Source: Pseudarthrobacter cellobiosi
GTDB taxonomy: Bacteria > Actinomycetota > Actinomycetes > Actinomycetales > Micrococcaceae
NCBI RefSeq assembly: GCF_023913755.1
Contig: NZ_JAMXBJ010000029.1
Location: forward strand, 1 to 64,000
Length of the DNA: 64,000 bases
Direction: 5' to 3'
In this document: positions 19,728-28,067 of the stretch, piece after piece
Numbering within the stretch: the stretch's first letter is position 1
Layout of the letters: the number at the start of each line of letters is the position of its first letter
Translations under genes and position numbers: made by a program
The notes under the pieces: generated by a model
What the model was told of the DNA's origin: nothing
The model's database searches: none
The model's input: only the letters and a program-made list of their open reading frames with translations

Positions 19728-21160
19728 GTGAGTATGAAGGGGACAACCGCAGTGGAGGCGTTCAAGGCCATCAAGGCTTCTGTCGCTGCGCTTGCTCTGG
19801 TGATCCCTGGCGCAGATCCTACGGGTCAAGGGGAACCGGATCCGCTGCGGCATCAGTCTGACGGCTGGCTGGACACGCTCGCGGAGGCTACCCGGCTGCA
19901 AGCTGCCACGGCTGCCCTGGTAGTCCACGCCGCCGCCGGGTTCGCTGACACTACGCGGGCGGTGGCCTCCCCGAATGCGCAGCCACAGGGCCTCATCGCG
20001 CAGGACATGGCCGTGGTCTCCGAGGTCGCGTGCGTCCTGACGGTCAGCGAACGGACGGCCGGTGCGCTTCTGTCCGAGGCCCACGAACTGACAACCACCC
20101 TCCCGCTGACGCTGGCCGCCCTGCAGGACGGGAGCATTTCGTGGCAGCACGCCCGGGCCATGGTCGACGAAACCGCGAACTTGGACCCCGCCAGGGAACT
20201 CGTGCCGTCCCGGTTCCGGCACAAAGCCCGGACCTGGCGCGAACGCCACCACCCAGACAGCATCGAAAAACGCCACACCAAAAGCGCCCTGGACCGCCGG
20301 CTGGAGTTCGCCCCGGACCGGGACGGCATGGCCTGGCTGAGCGCGTACCTCCCGCGGACCAGGCGGCCGGGATCTGGGACCGCACCACCACCGCGGCCCG
20401 CGCCCTCCAAGGACCCCATGAGGACCGGAACCTGAGCCAAATCCGCGCCGACGTGGCCGCCAAGTGGCTCCTTGGCGGCACTGCGGAGCACGTGCCGTCA
20501 CCGTCGGCGCAGGTGCTCGTGACCGTGCCGGTGTTCGCCCTCATGGGCCTCACCGACGAACCCGCAATGCTCGATGGGTACGGCCCCATCCCGGCGTCGA
20601 TGGCCAGCCATCTGATGGCCGAAAGTTCCTCGTCGTTCCACCGTGTCTTGACTGATCCCCGCGACGGGGCGCCGCTGGAGATCGGACGGACCAGCTACCG
20701 CATCCCCGTCAGCATGCGGCAATGGCTCCGTCTGCGGGACGGGAAATGCCCGTTCCCCGGCTGCAGCAACCAGTCTCTGGACAATGAGGCCGACCACCTC
20801 CTCGCCCGGGCCGACGGCGGCACCACCGGCATCATTAACCTCGGGCAGCCATGCCCCAAGCACCACAGGCTGAAACACGCCAGCGGCTGGACACCCACTG
20901 GGGCGACCACCGACAAGCCACCCGGCTGGATTTCACCGACAGGCCGTCAGTACGCCAGCGAACAACAGGACTGGGAACCACACGATTGGCCACCCGAAAT
21001 CCTGAACCAACTATGCCACCGGGAAGTTGGTCCTGCCCTGCCTGAAGACTCCCTGCCTGGCGAACCGCTTGAAGGTCTGCGCCCGGTAGATCCCATGCCG
21101 GAGTGCGTCTGGCTGCAGTGGCCGCTCGACGATCCTGACCCCGGACGAGCTCTCACCTGA
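19728..21160 (+). pseudogene. DUF222/HNH endonuclease (13E12-type) gene with a 1-base deletion
   Basis: The first frame (GTG 19728 or ATG 19734) encodes the DUF222 domain up to GMAWLSAYLP near 20354. The sequence then continues one frame off as ADQAAGIWDRTTTAARAL and runs to 21160, with the HNH region CPFPGCSNQSLDNEADHLLA...CPKHHRLKH. Adding one G at 20354 (CCGCGG to CCGGCGG) joins the two parts into a normal protein of about 477 residues. Such proteins are abundant, often multicopy, in actinobacteria; their function is not established. A second, more degraded copy lies at 47704-48491 with an equivalent lesion. Confidence 0.85.
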
Positions 21161-21357
21161 CCTGTTCCCACCTGACGAGCTGGAACCATGTCTCGGCGTG
21201 TCCATGCCTGAAGATCCCCTTCCGGCTTGGATCCGGCAACAGACACCAGTCGACGAGCCATGACCGGAGTGGGGCGTCCCTCAGCTGGTCTAGTTCCTCC
21301 GGGACTCGGCTGCCCGTGCAGACCGGACGACCCAGTCGGCGTATGCTGCATTGACCG

Positions 21358-22293
21358 TTATTGCTGGTCAAGCGCGACGAGCAGCCGTTTGACCGAACCT
21401 CCAAGGTTCCATTCGACGGCGAGACGCTCCAGTTCGGCGCGCGATTCGCCGTTTACGGGGTGCAGCTGTGCTCCCGCTTCCTCGAGGGTGGGAAGCTTGA
21501 GGTCGCGCACAATTTTCACTACGGTTGGCGCGACTGCCAGGTAGTCCGCGGCCGCGGCGAGCTTTGACCGCACGGACGCGGATACCCCGCCTCCCGCGTC
21601 GGCGGCTGCAGCGAGCAGGTTCTCCAGTGTGCCGTACTCGCCCAGGAGCGACGCGGCGGTCTTCTCGCCGATGCCGGCAACGCCTGGCAGCCCGTCGGAG
21701 GCGTCGCCGCGAAGGGTCGCGTAATCGGCATACTGTTCGGGCAGCACGCGGTACTTCCCGACGACGACGGCGTCCGTCACGACTTCGAGGTTCCTCATGC
21801 CCCGCGCGGTGTAGATCACCCGGACCTGACGGTCATCGTTGACGGTCTGGAAAAGATCACGGTCGCCGGTGACCACATCCACGGGGAGGTCTGCGTGGCT
21901 GGCATAGGTCCCGACGACGTCATCGGCCTCGTGTTCCGCGGCCCCCACGATGGCGATGCCGGCGAGTTCGAGCACGCGGCGGATCATCGGAAGCTGCGCC
22001 TCGAGCGCGTCCGGGACGACCTCGACGTCGGGGGCATCTAGCACAAGTTCGGCAACCCGGTGCGACTTGTAGGTCGGGATGAGGTCCACGCGCCACTGCG
22101 GACGCCAGTCGTCGTCCCAGCAGGCAATCAGATGCGTGGCCCCGTAATCCGTGGTGAGGCGGGCGATCATGTCCAGGAGGCCGCGAACCGCGTTCACTGG
22201 CGTTCTGTCAGCGCGGCGGATCGTGTCCGGCAAGCCATAAAAAGCACGAAAGTACAGGGTCGCAGTATCAAGCAGCATCAGGCGGTGTGGCAT
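21358..22293 (-). CDS. 5'-3' exonuclease (PolA N-terminal/FEN-like)
   Basis: 311 aa from ATG 22293 (MPHRLMLLDTATLYFRAFYG). The metal-binding acidic residues are in MLLDTATL, CWDDDWRPQWR, EHEADDVVG and TGDRDLFQ; the helix-hairpin-helix is GDASDGLPGVAGIGEKTAASLL. This is the stand-alone flap endonuclease/5'-3' exonuclease family, homologous to the N-terminal domain of DNA polymerase I. It removes RNA primers or flaps in replication and repair. It is complete in length. The following gene start on the plus strand is 130 bases away. Confidence 0.9.
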   Translation of the reverse strand: MPHRLMLLDTATLYFRAFYGLPDTIRRADRTPVNAVRGLLDMIARLTTDYGATHLIACWDDDWRPQWRVDLIPTYKSHRVAELVLDAPDVEVVPDALEAQLPMIRRVLELAGIAIVGAAEHEADDVVGTYASHADLPVDVVTGDRDLFQTVNDDRQVRVIYTARGMRNLEVVTDAVVVGKYRVLPEQYADYATLRGDASDGLPGVAGIGEKTAASLLGEYGTLENLLAAAADAGGGVSASVRSKLAAAADYLAVAPTVVKIVRDLKLPTLEEAGAQLHPVNGESRAELERLAVEWNLGGSVKRLLVALDQQ

Positions 22294-22422
22294 ACCTGAT
22301 CCTGACACGGAAGCAGCTGCCGGGCTACGAGCATTTACCAGCGACAGAACGCTCCCATGGGGTTAGGATGCCTCTATCGGTTCAAGCAGCGGACCAAACT
22401 TCTGTGTTTGTGAGGTTTCACC

Positions 22423-22599
22423 TTGGCCGAAGATGCACCCGTAAAGACCGCACCCCGCGTGCCCTTGAAACAGGCTTCTGGCCGGCACGCCCCGCTACGT
22501 CATCACGACGACGACCGGAACGGCGCCGCCGCAGCGGCTGACCCGAAAGCTGCTCCCAACGCCTATGGCTTCGACCCGGAGCAGTGGCCCGGCCCGTGA
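22423..22599 (+). CDS. Small hypothetical protein (58 aa)
   Basis: TTG 22423 is preceded by GAGG at 7 bases. The frame ends at TGA 22599 and encodes a hydrophilic, alanine- and histidine-rich peptide with APLRHHDDDRN in the middle and a conserved-looking GFDPEQWPGP tail. No family recognised. The good ribosome binding site and position directly before the hydrolase gene argue for a real gene, but there is no independent support. Confidence 0.4.
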   Translation: MAEDAPVKTAPRVPLKQASGRHAPLRHHDDDRNGAAAAADPKAAPNAYGFDPEQWPGP

Positions 22600-22646
22600 G
22601 CCCGGGTGGTGTCCTGCGATGAGCGCGCGAACTCCAGGCTGACGAC

Positions 22647-23462
22647 ATGCCCCACCTCAGCGTCAACGGTGTTGATCTCTACTACGAAGAGAGCGGCCAA
22701 GGGACACCAATACTGGGCGTGCACGGAACACCGAGTTCGGCAGTGATGTGGGCGGACGCCGCAACCGAACTCGCCCGGCATGGCCGCTGCATCATCTACG
22801 ACCGCAGGGGTTTCCACCGCAGTGCCCCGCCGCGGCCGTTCGCGACCTTGGACCTGGTGGATCACGTCGACGACGCAGCGGCAGTCCTGGCGGCGCTCAG
22901 TGCCGGGCCGGCAGTCGTGATCGGCCGCAGCACAGGCGGCCTGATCGCCGTCGAACTTGCCCGCCGTTTCCCGGACAAAGTCAAAGCCCTGGTCCTCCTG
23001 GAACCGGCGTTGTTCACTATCGCTCCGGATGCGGACGCCTGGGCCCGCGGCCTGCGCCGCCATGTGCTCGAGCGCACGAACGGTCAGCCCGGGCTTGCCG
23101 CCGAGATTGTAATCCGGGAAGCCCTTGGGGACGCGACATGGGAGTCGTTTCCTCCCGGGCTCAAACAGATGTTTGCCGGCACGAGCCACGCTGTCCTGGC
23201 CGAAATCAAAGGCCACGGCCTGGATCTCAGCGACGATGCATTGGAGCTGAACGAGGAGCAACTCGCCGGGATCCGCCGGCCCGCCCTGATCGTCTCCGCC
23301 GAGGACTCCCCCGAGGCCTGCCGGTCCGTGAACGCAAGGTTGTCGGGTGCGTTGCCCTATACCCATACGGTTCTGGTCCCGGGCGGGCATCTCATTGATC
23401 CCGCCCATCCGGCTGTCCTGGACTTCATCGACCGTAACGCCGGACCGGACCCTTGGGCCTAG
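22647..23462 (+). CDS. Alpha/beta hydrolase
   Basis: 271 aa. GVHGTPSSAVMW is the oxyanion-hole HG motif, IGRSTGGLIAVEL the nucleophile elbow (Ser in GRSTGG), VSAEDSPEA the acid region and VPGGHLIDPAHP the catalytic His. Length and cap region fit the common hydrolase/esterase/haloperoxidase-like family; the substrate is unknown. It lies between a small hypothetical gene and the histidine phosphatase gene on the same strand, with 60-base gaps, so co-transcription is possible. Confidence 0.82.
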   Translation: MPHLSVNGVDLYYEESGQGTPILGVHGTPSSAVMWADAATELARHGRCIIYDRRGFHRSAPPRPFATLDLVDHVDDAAAVLAALSAGPAVVIGRSTGGLIAVELARRFPDKVKALVLLEPALFTIAPDADAWARGLRRHVLERTNGQPGLAAEIVIREALGDATWESFPPGLKQMFAGTSHAVLAEIKGHGLDLSDDALELNEEQLAGIRRPALIVSAEDSPEACRSVNARLSGALPYTHTVLVPGGHLIDPAHPAVLDFIDRNAGPDPWA

Positions 23463-23524
23463 AAAGGTTGCCTTGATCCTCGCGGCTGCCCGGGCCATGC
23501 CGCCGTCAGGGCAGAATAGACAGC

Positions 23525-24109
23525 ATGACCCTTACGACCTTCGCACTGATCCGCCATGGCCAGACAGACTGGAATGCGCAGCGTCGGCTCCAGGGAGCCA
23601 CCGACATTCCGCTGAACGACGTCGGCCGCGGCCAGGCGCGCGACGCCGTCGATGTCCTGTCAGACTACGAGTGGGATGCGATCGTGTCCTCGCCCCTTAG
23701 CCGTGCCGCGGAAACCGCCAGCGTGATTGCGGACGGGCTGGGGCTGAGCGTTACGCGGCACATTCCGGCGCTCGCCGAACGCAGCTTCGGACCGGCAGAG
23801 GGGTTGCAGGCCGGCCCCGAGCTGGAGGCCCTGCGCATACCCGGTGGTTACCGCGGCGCCGAAAGCGAGGAAGACGCGGCCGCGCGCGGGTTGGGTGCAC
23901 TGGAAGCACTGGCCGAAGAATTCCCCGCCCGCCGCGTCCTTGTGGTCGCCCACGGCACACTCCTTCGGGTGAGCCTTAACCGCGCCATCGGCCGCACACT
24001 GCACAGGATCGACAACGCGGTGCTGAACCTGGCCCACTATCATGCCACCGAGGGCTGGCACCTCGAATACTTCAACGGTGAGCGCGTAGTGGCTGCAGCC
24101 CAGGGCTGA
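23525..24109 (+). CDS. Histidine phosphatase family protein (phosphoglycerate mutase-like)
   Basis: 194 aa. LIRHGQTDWNAQ (residues 8-19) carries the catalytic R10-H11-G12; SPLSRAAETASVIA holds the second arginine, LAERSFGPAEG the acid and VVAHGTLLRV the second histidine. The set is complete, so the protein should be an active phosphatase of the GpmB/CobC type. Substrates in this family vary widely (phosphosugars, alpha-ribazole phosphate, nucleotides). The genes on both sides give no metabolic hint. Confidence 0.88.
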   Translation: MTLTTFALIRHGQTDWNAQRRLQGATDIPLNDVGRGQARDAVDVLSDYEWDAIVSSPLSRAAETASVIADGLGLSVTRHIPALAERSFGPAEGLQAGPELEALRIPGGYRGAESEEDAAARGLGALEALAEEFPARRVLVVAHGTLLRVSLNRAIGRTLHRIDNAVLNLAHYHATEGWHLEYFNGERVVAAAQG

Positions 24110-24114
24110 TAAGC

Positions 24115-24420
24115 CTAGGCGTCCGCCGTCACCTCGAACGTTTGGATGGTCCTGCGCTCCAGCCGCGGAATGATCTGTGCAGCCCCGATCCGCTCGATGT
24201 GTTCATATTCGCGGTGGGCGGCAAAACCCGCGGCATCCGTGTAGCGCTCCAGGATCACGATCTGCGCGGGGTCCTCCACGCCTTGGAAGAACTCGTAGGA
24301 AATGTTGGCCTCCTCCGTACGCGTGGCTGCGGCCATCTCGCCCAGCAGGCCCAGGACCGTTTCCGTTTCTTCCGGTTTCACCTGGTAGCGGACTACCACC
24401 TGGAAGTACGTCTCTGACAT
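24115..24420 (-). CDS. Antibiotic biosynthesis monooxygenase (ABM) domain protein
   Basis: 101 aa, a single ferredoxin-like ABM domain: YFQVVVRYQVKPEE, SYEFFQGVEDPAQIVILERY and FAAHREYEHIERIG are the typical strands. The EnV(I)SYEFFQ and ILERY pattern matches quinol monooxygenase (YgiN)-like proteins, which act as dimers without cofactor. It is convergent with the phosphatase gene, 5 bases between stops. The substrate is not predictable. Confidence 0.82.
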   Translation of the reverse strand: MSETYFQVVVRYQVKPEETETVLGLLGEMAAATRTEEANISYEFFQGVEDPAQIVILERYTDAAGFAAHREYEHIERIGAAQIIPRLERRTIQTFEVTADA

Positions 24421-24573
24421 ATCGGCATTCCTCGCTCTGGAAGTATGGGCTGCTCCACTCTATTGCTTGCCGCACGGACCGATGAGCCGCCACCACAAGG
24501 GCGTAAGCCAGAGTTGCCGGCCGGCACTGCGTTGGTCTTGACCGTGACATCGGCGCTGGATAGCGTCGCGACC

Positions 24574-25122
24574 ATGGGCACTATCTTTGGCGGCATGGCG
24601 GTCAGCCTCGATGGCTACATCCGTTCAGAGGGCGGGGACCTGTCATGGCTGAACGATGCCATGGCCAAGAATGAGGATTACGGATTCGAGGCAACTGAGC
24701 GCAGAACCGGAGCCTATGTCATGGGTGCCAATACCTACCGGGAAATGGCGGCAATGGGCGGCCGGGGCTCCGCGGTTCCCACGTATGTTCTCTCCCACGA
24801 TGAAACTCTGGCCACGGGAAGGAAGACGCACCTGTACACCGGCGATTTGCGCGATCTTGTCGCCCGGATAAAGTCCGCCATCCCTGAGGAGAAGGACATT
24901 TGCGTGTTCGGCGGCGGTCAGCTCATCACTGAATTCATCGAGTTGGGTCTGCTGGACGAACTGGACGAACTGGGCGTCGCCGTCGTGCCGGTCATCCTCG
25001 GCGGCGGAGTTCCCTTCTTCGGCAGGATCAGCGAATGGAAAAAGCTTGCGCTCCGGGAGTGCCGCTCCTTTCCGTCCGGCATCGTGCTGCTGGACTATCA
25101 ACTGACCGGCCCCACCGGCTAA
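24574..25122 (+). CDS. Dihydrofolate reductase family protein (RibD C-terminal-like), copy 1
   Basis: 182 aa from ATG 24574 (MGTIFGGMAVSLDGYIRSE). MAVSLDGYI, YVMGANTYREM, CVFGGGQLITEF and VVPVILGGGVPFF are the conserved NADPH-binding elements of the RibD-C/DHFR-like family (YyaP/YwjB group). Classical FolA residues are not preserved, so a role in folate metabolism is unlikely; the physiological substrate is unknown. A second member lies at 37535-38170. Confidence 0.82.
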   Translation: MGTIFGGMAVSLDGYIRSEGGDLSWLNDAMAKNEDYGFEATERRTGAYVMGANTYREMAAMGGRGSAVPTYVLSHDETLATGRKTHLYTGDLRDLVARIKSAIPEEKDICVFGGGQLITEFIELGLLDELDELGVAVVPVILGGGVPFFGRISEWKKLALRECRSFPSGIVLLDYQLTGPTG

Positions 25123-25247
25123 CGGGAACCGGCACGGCCGAACCAAGCGGAAACATCCCCATTTCAATGTAACCCCGGGCGGCTAAACTTAGAGCCGAGC
25201 GTCCGTGAGAGCATCCGGACATCTGGAGAGAAACGGAGGTGGTTTTG

Positions 25248-25328
25248 ATGACTGCTATAGCCGCGCGCCCAGAGCGCCCCGCACACATCAAACCAATCAC
25301 CACCGTCTCCAGCATCCGCACGGCGTAA
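25248..25328 (+). CDS. Possible leader peptide (26 aa) upstream of rsgA
   Basis: ATG 25248 follows a textbook GGAGG at 8 bases and opens a 26-codon frame (MTAIAARPERPAHIKPITTV, then SSIRTA) ending at TAA 25328. Upstream is an inverted repeat (GTCCG/CGGAC, about 25201-25220) and a -10-like TAAACT near 25182. The rsgA start follows 84 bases later. The strong ribosome binding site in a region without another gene suggests a translated leader, but no attenuator hairpin pair is obvious. Confidence 0.45.
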   Translation: MTAIAARPERPAHIKPITTVSSIRTA

Positions 25329-25412
25329 GCGCGCAACACACCAACGGGCAGGCCTAATGGCCGCAGGGCTGCGCTGATTCCGGAGTCTGGAGACCTCTCC
25401 CAAGGACTCACA

Positions 25413-26617
25413 TTGAACAATTCCTCAGGCACACGCCTGGACAGCTACTCCCCATCAACCTTCGATTCAGCCCCCGGCCCCGAAGTGCCCACAAGGTACG
25501 GCTACTCCCCCGCCATGGCGGCGTATTTTGACGCGCACCAACCCGTACACCGACACCATACCCGCCACCCAGCGAACCAACACAGCGAGCGCGGACGGGT
25601 GGTGCGCGTGGACCGCAACCTCGTCCTCACAGCCGTCGGCCGCGAACTTCTCCACCTGCCGTACCCGCTCGACGTCGGCGTTCCGGTCACCGGCGACTGG
25701 GTCTGGATCGGGCCCAACCGCGCGGGTGGCCGCCAGATCACGGGGATCCTCCCGCGCCGGTCTGAGCTCAGCCGGAAGCGCGCCTTTGAAGATTCCTCGG
25801 AGGCGCAGGTCCTGGCCGCGAACATGGATGTGGTGGGTGTGGTGGTCCCAGTGGACCGGCCGCTCACGCACAACCGCCTGGAACGCACGCTCGTGGCAGC
25901 CTGGGATTCCGGCGCGGTTCCGTTGGTGATCATCACCAAATCCGATCTTGCGGACATAGCGGACGACGTCGTCGGGAAGGTCATCCTGCAGGCGGCGGGC
26001 GTGGACGTGGTCACCACGTCAGCAGAGAACGGCGACGGGATCGATGCGCTGCTGGCGCACTTGCCGCCGCACGGCACGCTGGTCCTCCTCGGCCCCTCGG
26101 GCGCCGGCAAGTCCACGCTCATCAACGCCTTGGCGGGCCGCGAGGTCCAGCACACCGGCGAGGTCCGCTCCGGCGACTTCAAAGGCAAGCACACCACCAC
26201 GTCGCGCGAACTCGTGCCGTTGCCGAACGGAGCCGTCCTCATGGACACTCCGGGCGTCCGGGCGTCCGGGGATTCGGCCTGTTCGACGCCGATGACGGCA
26301 TGGTGGAGATGTTCGGGGACGTGGAGGAACTGGCAAGCCGCTGCCGGTTCGCTGACTGCGCCCACCAGCAGGAGCCCGGCTGCGCCGTGCAGGCGGCTTT
26401 GGCGGACGGGACACTCGATGAGCGCCGCTGGCTGAGCTACGGCAAACTTCAGCGCGAACTCGCCGCCCTGGCCCGCCGCACCGATGCCGCCGCCCGCCGG
26501 GCCTACCAGCGCGAGTGGCACCAGAAGGTGGTGGTGGCAGGGAAATCGCAACGTTCGGCTGAACGTGACAGCTCCGAGCGGCGGGAGGAGCAACGGTCCA
26601 AACGTAAGCGGCGCTGA
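25413..26617 (+). pseudogene. rsgA: Ribosome small-subunit-dependent GTPase RsgA, disrupted by an 8-bp duplication
   Basis: Starts at TTG 25413 behind AAGGA. The first frame encodes the OB-fold, the TKSD element (VIITKSDLAD), the P-loop GPSGAGKSTLINAL and DTPGVR, then leaves frame at 26252-26267, where GGGCGTCC is present twice in tandem. The correct continuation (FGLFDADDGMVEMFGDVEEL and the zinc ligands in CRFADCAHQQEPGC) lies in the -1 frame to 26617. Removing one 8-base unit gives PGVRGFGLFD and an intact 398-residue protein. RsgA (YjeQ) matures 30S subunits. As sequenced, the product would lack the zinc-binding C-terminal domain. Confidence 0.87.
26252..26267 (+). repeat. 8-bp tandem duplication in rsgA
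   Basis: GGGCGTCC occurs at 26252-26259 and again at 26260-26267 without spacer. Deleting one copy restores the rsgA frame and the DTPGVRGFGLFD sequence expected of circularly permuted GTPases, so the second copy is the frameshifting lesion. Confidence 0.9.
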
Positions 26618-26703
26618 TCAGCACGTTCGCACTCGCGACTGCTCCCCCGTCGCGGTGGTGGCCCCCACTTGACGCTCAGGGTTGTTGACCCTGATCACGC
26701 ACT

Positions 26704-26928
26704 TCAGGATCCGACGGCGGCGGCGGGCTGGCCGGCGGAAGGGGGCCATCCGGCGGGGCCGGGGGCGCTGTTGTGCTGCAGGTAGCGGGCCGGCCACAGG
26801 GCGTGGTTGCCGGCGCCGAAGGTCAGGACGGCGTCGTCGGCCATTTCCTGCTTGAGGATTTCCATCACGATGCCCAGGTCCACGCCGGTCCCCCCGTCGG
26901 GCTGGGCGGAGGAGAACCTAAGGGCTGC
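26704..26928 (-). pseudogene. Remnant of a thiamine-diphosphate-dependent enzyme (acetolactate-synthase-like)
   Basis: After the araB remnant ends at PPEYHQ (about 26929), the same minus-strand frame continues with unrelated sequence, VDLGIVMEILKQEMADDAVL then TFGAGNHALWPARYLQHN. This is typical of the start of the C-terminal thiamine-diphosphate domain of acetolactate-synthase/benzoylformate-decarboxylase-like enzymes. Only about 55 residues are recognisable (about 26770-26928). The rest of the enzyme is missing on both sides, so this is a deletion junction product, not a functional fusion. Confidence 0.65.
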
Positions 26929-27960
26929 CTGGTGGTATTCCGGCGGGACACCGTTCTTGGTGAACCAGCCGAAGATGTCTCCGACGCCGGACTGGCGGGT
27001 TTCGTACCCCACAGGCCGTCCACGATCCCGCCGTCCACTACGCCGCACATGCCCGGCACTTCACGAAGCTCTGAACCGTACATGACGTGGCAGGTGGACG
27101 TACCCATGATGGCCACCAGCTGCCCCGGCTCCACCGCTTTTGCGGCCGGGGCGGTGACGTGCGCGTCCACGTTGCCCACGGCGACGGCGATGCCCTCCGG
27201 CAGGCCGGTCCATTCGGCGGCTTCTGCGGTCAGGTAGCCTGCGGCGTCGCCGAGCCGGCCAATGGTGTGCTCGAGTTTGGTGCTGACGAAGTCCTTGAAC
27301 CGCGGGTTCAGGACGGCGAGGAAGTCCTCGGAGGGATAGCGGCCGTCCTGGTAGATGCCTTTGTAGCCGGCAGTGCAGGCGTTCCGCCCGTACCGGCCGC
27401 AGAGCTGCCAGACGATCCAGTCGGCGGCCTCCACCCAGTGGTCCATCGCCGCGTACACTTCCGGGTCCTCCTCCAGCAGCTGCAGGCCCTTGGCGAACTC
27501 CCACTCGGAGGAAATGAGTCCGCCGTACCGGGGCAGCCAGGCTTCGCCACGGTCCGCGGCCAGCTCGTTGATCCGGTCCGCCTGCGGCTGAGCAGCGTGG
27601 TGGCGCCACAGCTTCACATAGGCGTGCGGGCGGTTGGCAAAGCCGAAAAGTTCGTTGACCGGCGTGCCGTCAGCCTTGACCGGCACCATGGTGCAGGCCG
27701 TGAAGTCCGTGGCAATTCCGACGACGGCTGCCGGGTTGATCCCGGCATCTGTGATCGCCGCGGGGACGGCGTAGCGGGGGACGTCGCGGTAGTCATCGGG
27801 CACCTGAAGCGCCCATTCCCCGGGAAGCCGGGCGGCGCCGTCGCCCGCAGCGCCCGCTACATCCGCCGGCAGGACATCCGTGACCACCGCGTGCAGATAG
27901 TCGAAGACACCGCTGCCCAGTTCCTTGCCGATGCCGAAAGCGGCGCCGTCAGCACTGCCG
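26929..27960 (-). pseudogene. araB: Truncated and frameshifted ribulokinase remnant (araB)
   Basis: FGGY-family L-ribulokinase homology starts abruptly at ELGSGVFDYLHAV, so the N-terminal phosphate-binding region is missing. It runs through VVGIATDFTACTMVP, PRYGGLISSEWEFAKGLQLL, NACTAGYKGIYQDG and VAIMGTSTCH to GIVDGLWG, shifts by -1 near 27008 (a C is missing after TGGGG) into YETRQSGVGDIFGWF, and stops matching at PPEYHQ. The last ~200 residues, including the second ATP-binding lobe, are absent. No other arabinose genes are in the window. Confident pseudogene. Confidence 0.85.
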
Positions 27961-28000
27961 GGAGTGCGCTCCGGCACAGCCTGTGCAACGAACATGCCCA

Positions 28001-28042
28001 TTGACGCCGCGAGGGATATCTGCAATATTTCTTCGTATACGA
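28001..28042 (+). promoter_or_regulatory. Candidate hpa operon promoter with palindromic operator
   Basis: TTGACG (28001-28006) is a good -35 element, with a weak -10 (AATATT, 28024-28029) at 17 bases. The perfect 10-base palindrome TCGTATACGA (28033-28042) lies at the expected transcription start, 26 bases before the first start codon. GntR-type repressors such as the one in this operon bind short palindromes at this position. Functional assignment is inference. Confidence 0.5.
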
Positions 28043-28067
28043 TTTCGTACTCGATGAGGAGCAGCAC

